A stretch of DNA of 64,000 bases, from the NCBI GenBank assembly GCA_002498725.1, contig DAIJ01000017.1, forward strand, positions 80,127 through 144,126, given 5' to 3'. The translations under genes were made by a program, and so were the position numbers. The notes beneath the pieces are model-generated. The model was not told the origin of the DNA. It made no database searches and saw nothing but the letters and a program-made list of their open reading frames with translations. Source of the DNA: Euryarchaeota archaeon UBA23 (GTDB lineage: Archaea; Thermoplasmatota; Poseidoniia; Poseidoniales; Thalassarchaeaceae). Shown one piece after another: positions 45,139 to 54,021 of the stretch (position 1 is the first letter of the stretch; every line of letters starts with the position of its first letter).

Positions 45139-45831
45139 ATGATTCGCGAATGTAGCAACCATGGCTATTATGCAGATGACCATCTATGTCCTGCTTGTAA
45201 TGGAGAGGGTCGATTTATAATGAGGACAGGGGAAAGAAATAGTCTTGCAAGAAGACTGGCCTTAGTACTTCGTCATGCCCCAGAAAAATTTGATTTAGAA
45301 ATGGATATTAATGGCTGGGTTGATGTAAAAGATATAATACGTCAATTTAAGAAAGGAGGAGGGAAAAGATTCCATTGGCTAAGACCTCATCATTTCACCG
45401 CAATAGCAGAAACCGACCCCAAAGGTCGCTATGAAATACGAGGAAATACTATTCGGGCTACATACGGTCACACCGTAGAAATTGAAATGGATTTACCAAC
45501 AGACAATATACCAGATTCTCTCTACTATCCATGTGATCCTGAAGAAGCTGATAATCTGATTGATGTTGGAATAACACCTAGTGGAAGATTACATGTACAC
45601 CTGTCAGCAACTATACGTGCAGCAGCAGAGGCGGGTCATGTTCACCACAGTCTCCCCACAATACTTGAAGTAGATACAGCACAAATGAATGCAGCTGGAG
45701 AAACAATATGGCATGCAGGAGTTACTGTTTTCCTTACTGAAACCGTTCCGCCACAATACCTCAGTAAAGTGGAAAATGATGATCCTGAATATGTACTTGC
45801 CAGAGCTAAATGGAAAGATGAAGAAGAGTAA
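45139..45831 (+). CDS. kptA: RNA 2'-phosphotransferase KptA/Tpt1
   Basis: KptA moves an RNA 2'-phosphate to NAD, giving ADP-ribose 1'',2''-cyclic phosphate, the last step of one tRNA splicing route. The archaeal form begins with a zinc knuckle (CSNHGYYADDHLCPACNGEG). The catalytic Arg-His is in ALVLRHAPEKFDLEM, followed by NGWVDVKDII, GRYEIRGNTIRATYG and GRLHVHLSATIRAA. The 230-residue length is normal. The ATG at 45139 is preferred over 45124. A tRNA-splicing endonuclease is encoded in the same window. In archaea, whose ligase RtcB leaves no 2'-phosphate, the physiological target of KptA is unsettled. Confidence 0.92.
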   Translation: MIRECSNHGYYADDHLCPACNGEGRFIMRTGERNSLARRLALVLRHAPEKFDLEMDINGWVDVKDIIRQFKKGGGKRFHWLRPHHFTAIAETDPKGRYEIRGNTIRATYGHTVEIEMDLPTDNIPDSLYYPCDPEEADNLIDVGITPSGRLHVHLSATIRAAAEAGHVHHSLPTILEVDTAQMNAAGETIWHAGVTVFLTETVPPQYLSKVENDDPEYVLARAKWKDEEE

Positions 45832-45835
45832 TTCG

Positions 45836-47218
45836 TTATATCGAATCTTGGGCTAGGAATTCATCCAACCTTCCATCCCACATATCACGCTTATCTGAAA
45901 GATCAGATAACCATTCTGAGGCTCTATCGATACAGATCTGTTTTATCTCCCCTGCAAGTAGTTTTCCCGATTCATACTCTCTACCTATCCTCAATAATTC
46001 ATTATCATCTTGTTCAAAGAAAAATTGAAGATATTGAAATGCTACATCCTTAGAACAATCTCCGCCGAGCCTTCGATGTTCCTCAACCGTAGGTTGACCT
46101 CCTGAGTAAGCACGATTTACCTTCTTAGACATTGATTCAATTGAATCGTCCATGAAAATTGTAGTTTCCGGCTTGGAAGAAGACATTTTGTCACCAGTCA
46201 TACCAATAGCAAATCTATGGTATGTCGAACAAGGAGGCATTAGACCCATTCCCCCCATCTGTCTTTCTAATGCTAAAACACACATACGAACTTGAGGAAA
46301 GTCTTCTTCTTTCGCACCTGGTATGTCAAGAATTCCGTGTTTTGGATTAGAAATATAGTCAGAATATCCCATTGGTTTCAAACTTGTTTTAAGATTCTCG
46401 AAAATTGAATCCCGAATATTTCTATCAACACGACCATTTTGAGAAACACCAAATAATTCACTATTATCTTCTTGTACGGACAAGGTTACCGAAAGCCCAC
46501 CATTTTTGCGAGTTTTAACATTGAACCAATGAGTTTTACTTGTGATACCCCTAGTTAAGCGAAGGTGAGGGTCTTGGTCGACACCCACTGGGACAACTAT
46601 TGGTCTAAGTCCGCCAAATTCATCCAACTGTGGATGAACTATGTCTCCGACTTGTACTAACGGGGCTTGAACATGAGCAAGATTAGTTTCTCCTTTGAAA
46701 CCATAAATCGCTTCAAATTCAGAAAGATTTGTTCTGCGTCCTAATGTAAAAGCGAGTCTTTGAACTGATGGTCGAGTACTTTGAAAGTAAACATTGGTAG
46801 ATTTAGGATTTAGTCCCAGCGCAGCATAATTGTGAATATACTCTTGTAAAGCATTTTCACGGCCGTCTTCAAGACTAGTGCCTCTAGTTGCTAATGCCTC
46901 TAAATCTGCAACTGTCACTGTAACGTCCCCTCCTTGTTCCTGAAACCATCTTACTTGGTCGATTACCATAGAATGACCTAGGTGCATTTTCCCACTTGGC
47001 ATTAGACCAGTAAGTACTCCAAATGGATCACTGCGCCGCATACATCCTAAAATTACATCTAAGTCACGATGGGCGAAAACCAGACCTCTGCGATGAAGTA
47101 TTCCAGGGTTAGGAATCTTACTTATATCTATACTACCTAATCCAAATTGGTCCCTTATCCTAGCATAGTCTGTCGACTGCTGTGAGGCCCAGGGATCTAT
47201 TCGCCCATCACTATCCAC
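45836..47218 (-). CDS. trpS: Tryptophanyl-tRNA synthetase, archaeal type
   Basis: A class I synthetase of 460 residues. The HIGH-like box is LMPSGKMHLGHSMVIDQV and the KMSKS-like box is GDKMSSSKPETTIFMDD. GVDQDPHLRLTRGI is the tRNA-synthetase Ic core, and the N-terminal extension (RDQFGLGSIDISKIPNPG) is of archaeal/eukaryotic kind. The C-terminal segment (GEIKQICIDRASEWLSDLSD) is also typical. It converges with kptA (four bases between the two stops) and is divergent from the dehydrogenase gene at 47317. Confidence 0.93.
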   Translation of the reverse strand: MDSDGRIDPWASQQSTDYARIRDQFGLGSIDISKIPNPGILHRRGLVFAHRDLDVILGCMRRSDPFGVLTGLMPSGKMHLGHSMVIDQVRWFQEQGGDVTVTVADLEALATRGTSLEDGRENALQEYIHNYAALGLNPKSTNVYFQSTRPSVQRLAFTLGRRTNLSEFEAIYGFKGETNLAHVQAPLVQVGDIVHPQLDEFGGLRPIVVPVGVDQDPHLRLTRGITSKTHWFNVKTRKNGGLSVTLSVQEDNSELFGVSQNGRVDRNIRDSIFENLKTSLKPMGYSDYISNPKHGILDIPGAKEEDFPQVRMCVLALERQMGGMGLMPPCSTYHRFAIGMTGDKMSSSKPETTIFMDDSIESMSKKVNRAYSGGQPTVEEHRRLGGDCSKDVAFQYLQFFFEQDDNELLRIGREYESGKLLAGEIKQICIDRASEWLSDLSDKRDMWDGRLDEFLAQDSI

Positions 47219-47316
47219 GGCCTAGCGTGAAAAAACTCCTCAATCAACTTCTCGCACAAAAAAATGCTAAAATGTACACCCATAGACATCTAAACGTTAA
47301 GCCATCTCGTAGAAAT

Positions 47317-48378
47317 ATGGCTGTCATTCATTGCTTAGGAGCGGGACTTGTAGGGTCTTATGTGGCTAAAACTCTAGCGATAAGAGGTCATAATGTTCAT
47401 GTGCATGATTTAAACATCAATAATAGACAACTTGTGGGAGTTCAGAATATAACTTTGCATGAAGGTGACGCCTTAGATATTAGTTTCTCAGATTATGATA
47501 ATATTGACATGGTTATCAATATGTTACCCGGTGATATCGGTCATGCACTAACAACTATTCTAGTTGAAGAAAGTGCATTCCCTAGTGTAGATCTAAGTTT
47601 TAGCGAATATACTCCGGATAACCTAAATGAACATGCAAAAGATTGTGGTGGTAGAATTCTCTGGGATGTTGGAATTGCTCCAGGGCTCTCAAATATGCTA
47701 TTAGCAGAGGCTTACAGAGTATTAGGTCGATTAAAGAATGCTGAAGTAAGGGTTGGTGGAAACCCTACAGACCCAATCGGAAAATGGAATTACATGGCGC
47801 CCTTTTCGCCAAAAGACGTTATTGCAGAATATACTCGTCCCGCCAGAGTCATTAGGAAGGGAGAAGAAATTGTACTTCCCGCTATATCAGAGAGACACAT
47901 CATACATGTTCCTGAAAGAGGTGAAATGGAAGCATTCCTTACTGATGGGTTGCGTTCCGTTCTCAATTCCATACCAGCTATTGATATGTCAGAATATACA
48001 GTTAGATGGCCTGGCCACATCCAGAAATATATTGATGAAAGAGATGCTGGGACATTGAATGAAGAAGAATTACTGATTGATTGGTGGTTTGATACAAAAA
48101 TTCCTGAATTTACATGGATGGAAGTTACTGCTACAGATCATGATGGAAATAATTTGAAGTGGGAAGTTAGTGATTACGGAGGGGATGATGGATCATCAAT
48201 GGCACGAACTACTGGGCTAGTTACAGTTGGTTGTGTAGAAGCATGGCTCAAAGATCCAAATATGCTACCTACTGGAGTACATGCTCCCGAAAGTCTCCCT
48301 CCCATAGTGGTTAAGAGCATAATCGAAATGATGAAAGAAAATAGAGTTGAAATCAAAGGTCCAGATATTATTATTTAG
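47317..48378 (+). CDS. Saccharopine dehydrogenase-like NAD(P) oxidoreductase
   Basis: From the ATG at 47317 (MAVIHCLGAGLVGSYVAKTL) the protein is 353 residues. It starts directly with a Rossmann motif GAGLVGS. Later segments DMVINMLPGDIGHAL, DLSFSEYTPDNL and WDVGIAPGLSNMLLAEAYR are characteristic of the saccharopine/lysine-6-dehydrogenase group. The C-terminal half is the mixed substrate domain (VRWPGHIQKYIDERDAGTL, GLVTVGCVEAWL). The reaction could be the oxidation of lysine or an aminated analogue, and the sequence does not tell. No aminotransferase or lysine-pathway gene is adjacent. The frame is open further upstream to 47182, but the start would precede the Rossmann strand with no match. 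Confidence 0.82.
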   Translation: MAVIHCLGAGLVGSYVAKTLAIRGHNVHVHDLNINNRQLVGVQNITLHEGDALDISFSDYDNIDMVINMLPGDIGHALTTILVEESAFPSVDLSFSEYTPDNLNEHAKDCGGRILWDVGIAPGLSNMLLAEAYRVLGRLKNAEVRVGGNPTDPIGKWNYMAPFSPKDVIAEYTRPARVIRKGEEIVLPAISERHIIHVPERGEMEAFLTDGLRSVLNSIPAIDMSEYTVRWPGHIQKYIDERDAGTLNEEELLIDWWFDTKIPEFTWMEVTATDHDGNNLKWEVSDYGGDDGSSMARTTGLVTVGCVEAWLKDPNMLPTGVHAPESLPPIVVKSIIEMMKENRVEIKGPDIII

Positions 48379-48461
48379 AAAAGTAAAATGGTGGGGTAAA
48401 CTATCCAAACCCAAAGCTTAATCAAAAAATTCTGTAGTGGTAGGGAGAGAACATACCATTA

Positions 48462-49580
48462 TTATTTTTCGATGGCTTGCATTTCTTGATCCTTATGAAC
48501 AATATACTTGATTGCTGCTGGTGTTGCAATTAGGACAATCACGGCTATTACAGGAAGTCGCCAATCCACCTCTAATGCTGCTGGCCTCTCTACCAACCAA
48601 GTAAATCTAAGGGGAGAATCATGGAAGTCAGAAGACCATTCGTGCAGATCTGTAACATGATGCCCCACAATTACCACAGAATGATGTAAACCATTGAATG
48701 TTATTTGAGGTTCGGGGGATTCTAAATTATGACTAGTATTTTCAAATTCAAACTCTACTAGCACACCAGTCGAAGCAGTGACCCAAGCCCCGTCATCGGA
48801 CATCCTAACTCCGATTCTAAGATGTCTATCTTCGATGGTCAAAATGGGTGCAATCTCTCCATTGAAAGTTATCATTAGAGGTGGTTCAGACCAAGCGAAC
48901 CAAGCACTACCAGGTACATCCCAAGATTGTAACGATTCTGTATTAATGATGTATGAATCCGTATAATCTGAGGATGTAGGATAATTTACCCAAGATCGAC
49001 TAGATTTCTCATGATTATGCCATTCCCCCCATGTGGTAAACCATATTTCTTGAGATTCAAGTAATTTTATTGCGTCTTTATCTTCTCTAATATTCACATC
49101 ATGCCATTCGGCAATCCAATAGAGGCTAAGTAGAGAATCTTCTGGAGCATCTCGTAGAGCGCCCATATCAGTTTGACCTTTCTCTAAACTAGTGGTCCTC
49201 TCTATAATTCTTAATTGGTCATTTGAAACTCCTCCCTTATCTCCTACAATTTCAAAACCCGCATCAACAAAAAACTGAGATATTGTGGCATTCAAATTTT
49301 CATTCGGTAGACCATAAGATATTGGATGATGACCCCAAATAGATGCATTTGTAAAGTCCATAAGATAATCTCTACAATCCGTGATTACTTCTGGGTTTTC
49401 AATCACATTCAAGCCTTCGTAACCATGACAACCAAATTCATCTCCAAGTGCCAATCTTTCAGGCCCTATGATATTCCAAAGCCAATTATCCTCGTCCCAT
49501 TCAGCCATAGTTATTGGAGCGAAAATAGGTGTAGCGAATATTGCGAGCAGCACAAAACCAACTACCCGACGATTGCTCAC
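48462..49580 (-). CDS. Secreted protein anchored by a C-terminal helix, unknown function
   Basis: A 372-residue protein with a signal peptide (MSNRRVVGFVLLAIFATPIF, cut after about residue 26), a large extracytoplasmic domain rich in Trp, His and acidic residues (EWHDVNIREDKDAIKLL, WFTTWGEWHNHEK), and a C-terminal membrane helix near 340-360 (PVIAVIVLIATPAAIKYI) with a short tail. I know no family for it. It has single-copy character and no repeats, so it is a surface or envelope protein. An 83-base gap with nothing notable separates it from the dehydrogenase gene. Confidence 0.66.
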   Translation of the reverse strand: MSNRRVVGFVLLAIFATPIFAPITMAEWDEDNWLWNIIGPERLALGDEFGCHGYEGLNVIENPEVITDCRDYLMDFTNASIWGHHPISYGLPNENLNATISQFFVDAGFEIVGDKGGVSNDQLRIIERTTSLEKGQTDMGALRDAPEDSLLSLYWIAEWHDVNIREDKDAIKLLESQEIWFTTWGEWHNHEKSSRSWVNYPTSSDYTDSYIINTESLQSWDVPGSAWFAWSEPPLMITFNGEIAPILTIEDRHLRIGVRMSDDGAWVTASTGVLVEFEFENTSHNLESPEPQITFNGLHHSVVIVGHHVTDLHEWSSDFHDSPLRFTWLVERPAALEVDWRLPVIAVIVLIATPAAIKYIVHKDQEMQAIEK

Positions 49581-49605
49581 GTAAGGTTCCTGAAGAGAAT
49601 ATCAG

Positions 49606-50436
49606 ATGAAGTCATCGGAGTACAGGAAAGCAATAAAAGAGGTCCTAGTCGGGGGAGCGATGGAACAGTTGTCCGACCAATCCATTGAGACCGTTAGTGA
49701 ATTGACCGAACTCGAAGGTAGTGGAAGTGATTTTTCAACTCCTATATTTTATAGAGCACTAATGAGAATTGCACCCCCTGTAGTTAGATCATTGACTAAT
49801 GTAACTTATAATGGAATTGAAAGAATACCATCTGAGGGTGCTGCAATAATCGCTGGTAATCATGTTTCACATATCGATCCGATTGTGAAGATAATGGGAG
49901 TTAGAAGGCCCGTACACTATTTAGCAAAGGCTGAACACTTTGAAGATAAGAAATTTCAAAGATTAATGAAATCAACTGGACAGATAGAAACTTTCAGAGA
50001 AAGTGGAGGCACTGAAGCTTTGTCTACGGCTGTCGATGTTCTAGATGCGGGAGGAGTAATGGGTATTTTTCCAGAAGGAACTAGATCTAGAAAAACTGAA
50101 CCCCCTTATCTAGGTGAAGGAAAGACTGGTGTTGCTCGTCTTGCAGCACGTTATCCTAAAGTCCCCGTTGTTCCAATGGCTATTATTGGATCTCGTGATT
50201 TCATAGCACCGGGATCTAGGAGTGTTAATCCGTTGGCTCAAATTGAAGTAAATATTGGCCAGCCAATAACATTCTCTGAATGGCTAATTGACCCAAATGG
50301 CGGAAAATTAGATGACGAAGGTGTAAGAAAAATTAGATCTTTAGATGAAAAAGGCAGAAAATCTGCTATGAAATCGTTGTATAGAGAATTTACAGACCAA
50401 TTAATTGAAACCCTTAGAGTACTTGGTGCCCCTTGA
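49606..50436 (+). CDS. plsC: 1-acyl-sn-glycerol-3-phosphate acyltransferase (PlsC-like)
   Basis: A 276-residue lysophosphatidic acid acyltransferase-family protein. Catalytic motifs are AAIIAGNHVSHIDPIVKIMG (HX4D) and VMGIFPEGTRSRKTEPPYLG. VPVVPMAIIGSRDFIAPGSR supplies the third block. This is a bacterial-type phospholipid enzyme in an otherwise archaeal window. PlsC-like genes in marine group II archaea have been discussed as evidence of mixed lipids, and this entry agrees. The start could also be the ATG at 49660, since the first 18 residues are not conserved. The divergent neighbour is the secreted protein gene. A signal peptide is not present. Confidence 0.88.
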   Translation: MKSSEYRKAIKEVLVGGAMEQLSDQSIETVSELTELEGSGSDFSTPIFYRALMRIAPPVVRSLTNVTYNGIERIPSEGAAIIAGNHVSHIDPIVKIMGVRRPVHYLAKAEHFEDKKFQRLMKSTGQIETFRESGGTEALSTAVDVLDAGGVMGIFPEGTRSRKTEPPYLGEGKTGVARLAARYPKVPVVPMAIIGSRDFIAPGSRSVNPLAQIEVNIGQPITFSEWLIDPNGGKLDDEGVRKIRSLDEKGRKSAMKSLYREFTDQLIETLRVLGAP

Positions 50437-50499
50437 AAATTATGAAATATTAACGCCGCATTCTTCATGGACTGATGTCGTCCAGATGAACTAGTCGGC

Positions 50500-51294
50500 A
50501 TGGAGCAATACCTCTCGTTTCTTGAACACATTCTGGAGAATGGTACTGAGAAATCAGACAGAACAGGGACGGGGACAAAGTCTGTATTTGGTTACCAGAT
50601 GAGGTTTGATTTAAGTGAAAGATTTCCAGCAATAACTACGAAAAAAGTTCATTGGGGCAGTGTCATTCATGAATTGCTATGGTTCCTTTCAGGAGATACT
50701 AATGTACAATATCTTCAAGAAAATAAAGTTCGTATATGGAACGAATGGGCAGATGAAAATGGAGATTTAGGGCCAGTATATGGCAAACAATGGCGTAAGT
50801 GGGAAACTAATGATGGGAAAGTTATTGATCAAATTAAAAATGCTGTAGAGATGATAAAGAAAAATCCTAGTTCTAGAAGAATTATTGTGTCTGCATGGAA
50901 TGTTGGTGAATTAGATGAAATGGCATTAATGCCTTGTCATGCATTTTTCCAATTTTATGTCAATGACGGAAAACTATCTTGTCAACTATATCAGAGAAGT
51001 GCAGATGCATTTCTTGGAGTCCCTTTCAATATTTCATCATACAGTCTACTAACATGCATGATGGCCCAAGTGTGTGAATTAGAGCCGGGAGAATTCATTT
51101 GGACGGGTGGAGATTGCCATTTGTATATGAATCACATAGAACAGGCTAAAATGCAAATAAAGCGTAAACCACTTAATTTACCTGAATTAAAACTTGATTC
51201 AGATGTCAAAGACATAGATGATTTTAGGATAGAACACATAGAAATCATTGGATATGAACACCACCCCCATATTTCGGCCCCAATTTCAGTCTAA
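50500..51294 (+). CDS. thyA: Thymidylate synthase
   Basis: ThyA methylates dUMP to dTMP with methylene-tetrahydrofolate. The 264-residue protein has [20 protein letters not shown] at the start, the catalytic cysteine in [19 protein letters not shown], then [20 protein letters not shown] and [14 protein letters not shown]. All catalytic features are intact. FolA, which regenerates the folate cofactor, starts nine bases after it, so the two form an operon. Archaea often use ThyX or other folates, so this bacterial-type pair suggests ancient transfer. Confidence 0.96.
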   Translation: MEQYLSFLEHILENGTEKSDRTGTGTKSVFGYQMRFDLSERFPAITTKKVHWGSVIHELLWFLSGDTNVQYLQENKVRIWNEWADENGDLGPVYGKQWRKWETNDGKVIDQIKNAVEMIKKNPSSRRIIVSAWNVGELDEMALMPCHAFFQFYVNDGKLSCQLYQRSADAFLGVPFNISSYSLLTCMMAQVCELEPGEFIWTGGDCHLYMNHIEQAKMQIKRKPLNLPELKLDSDVKDIDDFRIEHIEIIGYEHHPHISAPISV

Positions 51295-51303
51295 GGTGTA
51301 AAT

Positions 51304-51813
51304 ATGAGAATGGCTATGATTGTAGCAATGGATGAAGAAGGTATCATTGGGTATGAAAATGAACTACCTTGGAAACTTTCTAGTGATATATCTAGATTCA
51401 AGAAACTTACCGAGGGCGATGGATTTAATGCAGTAATAATGGGAAGGAAAACTTGGGATTCTCTACCCGAGGCATTTCGTCCTTTACCTGAAAGACTCAA
51501 CATAGTAATGTCTCGCAATACAGGGTGGAAACATGATGAGGCTGAAAATGCATTGTATCCGGGTAGAGCCATAGAAATTGCTTATGCTGATGGATGTGAA
51601 GAATGTTGGATAATCGGGGGATCCCAAATCTATGAAATGTTTCTCGAACATGTTAATGAAATACACGTTACTACTGTTCACACTTCCGGTAGCGGAAATG
51701 TATTGTTTCCAGAATGGGATAGGACAAATTGGATTGAAGAAAAAATAGAATCTACAGAAATTAATGATACTAATGAATTCAATACCACATATTCAATATG
51801 GAAGCGACTGTGA
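51304..51813 (+). CDS. folA: Dihydrofolate reductase
   Basis: FolA reduces dihydrofolate with NADPH. The 169-residue protein begins MRMAMIVAMDEEGIIGYENE and carries the expected LPWKLSSDISRFKKLT segment, NAVIMGRKTWDSLP and CWIIGGSQIYEMFL. The active-site acidic residue is the Asp of SSDISRFK. It is nine bases after thyA and is followed by a membrane gene whose ATG comes one base after the folA stop, all on one strand. The operon makes metabolic sense for thymidylate synthesis. Confidence 0.95.
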   Translation: MRMAMIVAMDEEGIIGYENELPWKLSSDISRFKKLTEGDGFNAVIMGRKTWDSLPEAFRPLPERLNIVMSRNTGWKHDEAENALYPGRAIEIAYADGCEECWIIGGSQIYEMFLEHVNEIHVTTVHTSGSGNVLFPEWDRTNWIEEKIESTEINDTNEFNTTYSIWKRL

Positions 51814-51814
51814 A

Positions 51815-52267
51815 ATGAAATTACTAATTCTATTAATTAATCTTGTTAAAGGATTATCGGCTATTATTGGAGGCGCGTTCTTTTTTTACGTTGGGATACT
51901 ACATTTCACAGACACGAGTTGGTTTGAGCCGATAGTCCCTCCAATATTAGGATCGGACACATTTTGGGTATTAATCAGTGGTGTAGCAGAAATTGCTGTA
52001 GGAACTGGATTAATGCTTGCTGGTTTAGAAATTATTGTAGGCGTGGGGGTAGATATTAGAGAAAAGGCTGGTCTATCAAGTGCATTACTTCTAGTAATGC
52101 TATATCCAGCTAATCTTTACATGTGGATTTATGATGTTGAATTAGGAGACGGTGCATCCTTATCCCCTACTGGACATGTTGTACGTTTGTGTCTGCAAAT
52201 CGGAGGTATTTTGCTCAGTTTATGGATTGCAGGATGGGGCGAAAAAATTATTTCTAAACCGAATTAG
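51815..52267 (+). CDS. DoxX-like small membrane protein
   Basis: A 150-residue membrane protein from the ATG at 51815, one base after the folA stop. About four hydrophobic helices are seen (LLILLINLVKGLSAIIGGAF, FWVLISGVAEIAVGTGLMLA, ALLLVMLYPANLYMWIYD, LCLQIGGILLSLWIAGW). The helix-2 pattern GVAEIAVGTGL and the LYPANLYMW segment resemble the DoxX family. DoxX members are linked to quinone or redox functions, but this assignment rests on a weak pattern. The 3' end overlaps the next convergent gene by 14 bases. Confidence 0.65.
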   Translation: MKLLILLINLVKGLSAIIGGAFFFYVGILHFTDTSWFEPIVPPILGSDTFWVLISGVAEIAVGTGLMLAGLEIIVGVGVDIREKAGLSSALLLVMLYPANLYMWIYDVELGDGASLSPTGHVVRLCLQIGGILLSLWIAGWGEKIISKPN

Positions 52268-52595
52268 TATTGAAATAAATATTTGAAAAATGGCAAAAAA
52301 AACATAAATTTTCTTCTTTTTTAGCCAGATATTTACTAGTATTTTCACCACATCTAACACATATTATCAAAGGTATATTTAATGACTCAGGATCCTTTAG
52401 AGAAAAATCTGGTTCATAATCAATTAATTTCACAATATCCATTGCTAAAAGAATAGTTTCTTTGTATTCTGCAGAGACAACGTTTGAAGATGAAGATCTT
52501 TTACACCATTTTGGATCAAGAGATGCTACATCAATGATCCTTCTACCCTCCCACTTACCATTAGATAAGCGTTTGAATATGCCTTCCACACGCAT
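52254..52595 (-). CDS. Small protein with zinc-finger-like cysteines, unknown function
   Basis: A 113-residue protein. The first half is soluble and contains RLSNGKWEGRRIIDVASLDP. The second half has two cysteine pairs, CVRCGENTSKYLAKK and CFFC, a likely zinc knuckle of the type CxxC-x15-CxxC. It has no recognised family. The composition and the clean start suggest a real gene. It overlaps the 3' end of the DoxX-like gene by 14 bases. Confidence 0.55.
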   Translation of the reverse strand: MRVEGIFKRLSNGKWEGRRIIDVASLDPKWCKRSSSSNVVSAEYKETILLAMDIVKLIDYEPDFSLKDPESLNIPLIICVRCGENTSKYLAKKEENLCFFCHFSNIYFNTNSV

Positions 52596-52667
52596 AAATT
52601 AAAAAGAAAAACGAGGGTTTATGGCAATTGTGTAATGAAAATAAAATTAAGTATTTTTTTTGGTCTA

Positions 52668-53060
52668 TTAATTATCGCCAGAATATTCAGTTACCCGAAT
52701 ACCAAGATTTCCACGTCTAGACTTTCTTGCCATAATAACATCCATCTTTTTATGAAATGAAGATTCTAAATCAATTTCCATTGCAAGAGAGTGACCTAAA
52801 ATCAGAATTAGAAGGTCGGCCAATTCCTCTGAAGTCTCTTCTATCGGTTTTCCTTTAGTTATGGCAGCCGAAAATTCACCCAATTCTTCAACGGTTAAAG
52901 CCACCCTATATCCCATATCATGACCATTATTTTCTTTAGAGGAAAATGAATGTTTATGATGAAATGATGCCACCCTAGACATCATTGTTACCCAAGATCC
53001 ATCAGGTACTAGATTAGGCTCTATTTTCATCCAATCATCTACAGACACTGGTCTTCCCAT
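52668..53060 (-). CDS. MazG-like nucleotide pyrophosphohydrolase
   Basis: From the ATG at 53060 (MGRPVSVDDWMKIEPN) the protein is 130 residues. It has the MazG metal-binding helix pair: ALTVEELGEFSAAITKGK and ETSEELADLLILILGHSLAM, matching ExxE and ExxD positions. This family cleaves nucleoside triphosphates or related compounds to monophosphates. The frame extends to 53162, but the upstream part contains a hydrophobic run with no family match. The short form fits the usual MazG-like length. No linked gene explains its substrate. Confidence 0.8.
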   Translation of the reverse strand: MGRPVSVDDWMKIEPNLVPDGSWVTMMSRVASFHHKHSFSSKENNGHDMGYRVALTVEELGEFSAAITKGKPIEETSEELADLLILILGHSLAMEIDLESSFHKKMDVIMARKSRRGNLGIRVTEYSGDN

Positions 53061-53200
53061 ATGCACCTGAGGATACTGAAGGACCATCAATATAGTAGGA
53101 AGATAAAAGTCTCTCAGGAGCAGGGATGTATCTATCATCATCTTCTGGGAGTAAAGAAACAAGACTCAGGAACACTCTTTAGATGAATTCTGATTCACCC

Positions 53201-53956
53201 TCAAATGTTTCTCATTAACTCTTCTATACAGTCCTTTATTCGGTCTCTTAGTGTTGAAGCCATAGCATCAACAGAGTGATGATCTATCTCTGCTTTCCGG
53301 TCTCCTGGAGTTCTTCCTGCAGCCCAATTAGACGAACAAGATAAAGCAACATGTGGTATTTTTTTCTCCGCTATAAGTCGGCTCTCGGGACCTAAGGTCA
53401 TACCTACAACATCTGCTCCTAAGCGAACTAATGCATCAATCTCTGAAGGAGACTCAAACTGAGGACCGATACATTGAGCAACTACCAAACCATCTATCGC
53501 CTGTCCCTGAGATGATTTAAGCGATTTTTTACAAATTTCCGAAAAATTGTTATTAAAAATCATTGTTCTATCTACGTGGGTTGCATCATCATCATGGAAG
53601 GTCCATGGTTTAATTGCTAAATCAAGAACGTCTGAAGCTATTCCAATATCACCAGGTGGCAAATGTTCAACCATTGTACCTACTGAATTAACACTAATTA
53701 TGACATCTGGAGTAAATGAAGATGCAGCATGAATATTTGCTCTATGTTCAATTTTGTGTGGCGGGGTACGTTTATCTCCATCAGAATGATGTCTATCAAT
53801 TATCAATAATTCACCTATACCCAATTGTAATAAATCACAAGATACTTGTCCCCAAGGTGAGTCAATACGGATTTTTTCATAATTTAGACATGAGTCTTGA
53901 AACGAATCTGCGATCTTCCCCATTCCAGTACCGCAAAGCAAAGCCACTCGGGCCAT
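53201..53956 (-). CDS. MTAP/PNP-family nucleoside phosphorylase
   Basis: A 251-residue phosphorylase of the methylthioadenosine/purine-nucleoside branch. Motifs are VALLCGTGMGKIADSF, DKRTPPHKIEHRANIHA, ISVNSVGTMVEHLPPGDIGI, GPQFESPSEIDALVRLGADV and VGMTLGPESRLIAE. Members cleave 5'-methylthioadenosine, methylthioinosine or purine nucleosides with phosphate. Since the window encodes MqnA, C, D and E but no MqnB, this enzyme could supply the base-removing step on aminodeoxyfutalosine. That is inference only. The start is a clean ATG at 53956, and the next minus-strand gene lies at 54022-54933. Confidence 0.86.
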   Translation of the reverse strand: MARVALLCGTGMGKIADSFQDSCLNYEKIRIDSPWGQVSCDLLQLGIGELLIIDRHHSDGDKRTPPHKIEHRANIHAASSFTPDVIISVNSVGTMVEHLPPGDIGIASDVLDLAIKPWTFHDDDATHVDRTMIFNNNFSEICKKSLKSSQGQAIDGLVVAQCIGPQFESPSEIDALVRLGADVVGMTLGPESRLIAEKKIPHVALSCSSNWAAGRTPGDRKAEIDHHSVDAMASTLRDRIKDCIEELMRNI

Positions 53957-54021
53957 GAATAGCGCCTACGGTAATGGTTCAAGGTATTGCCGCATGAAAT
54001 CGCATTTTTTAAAGGAAATAA

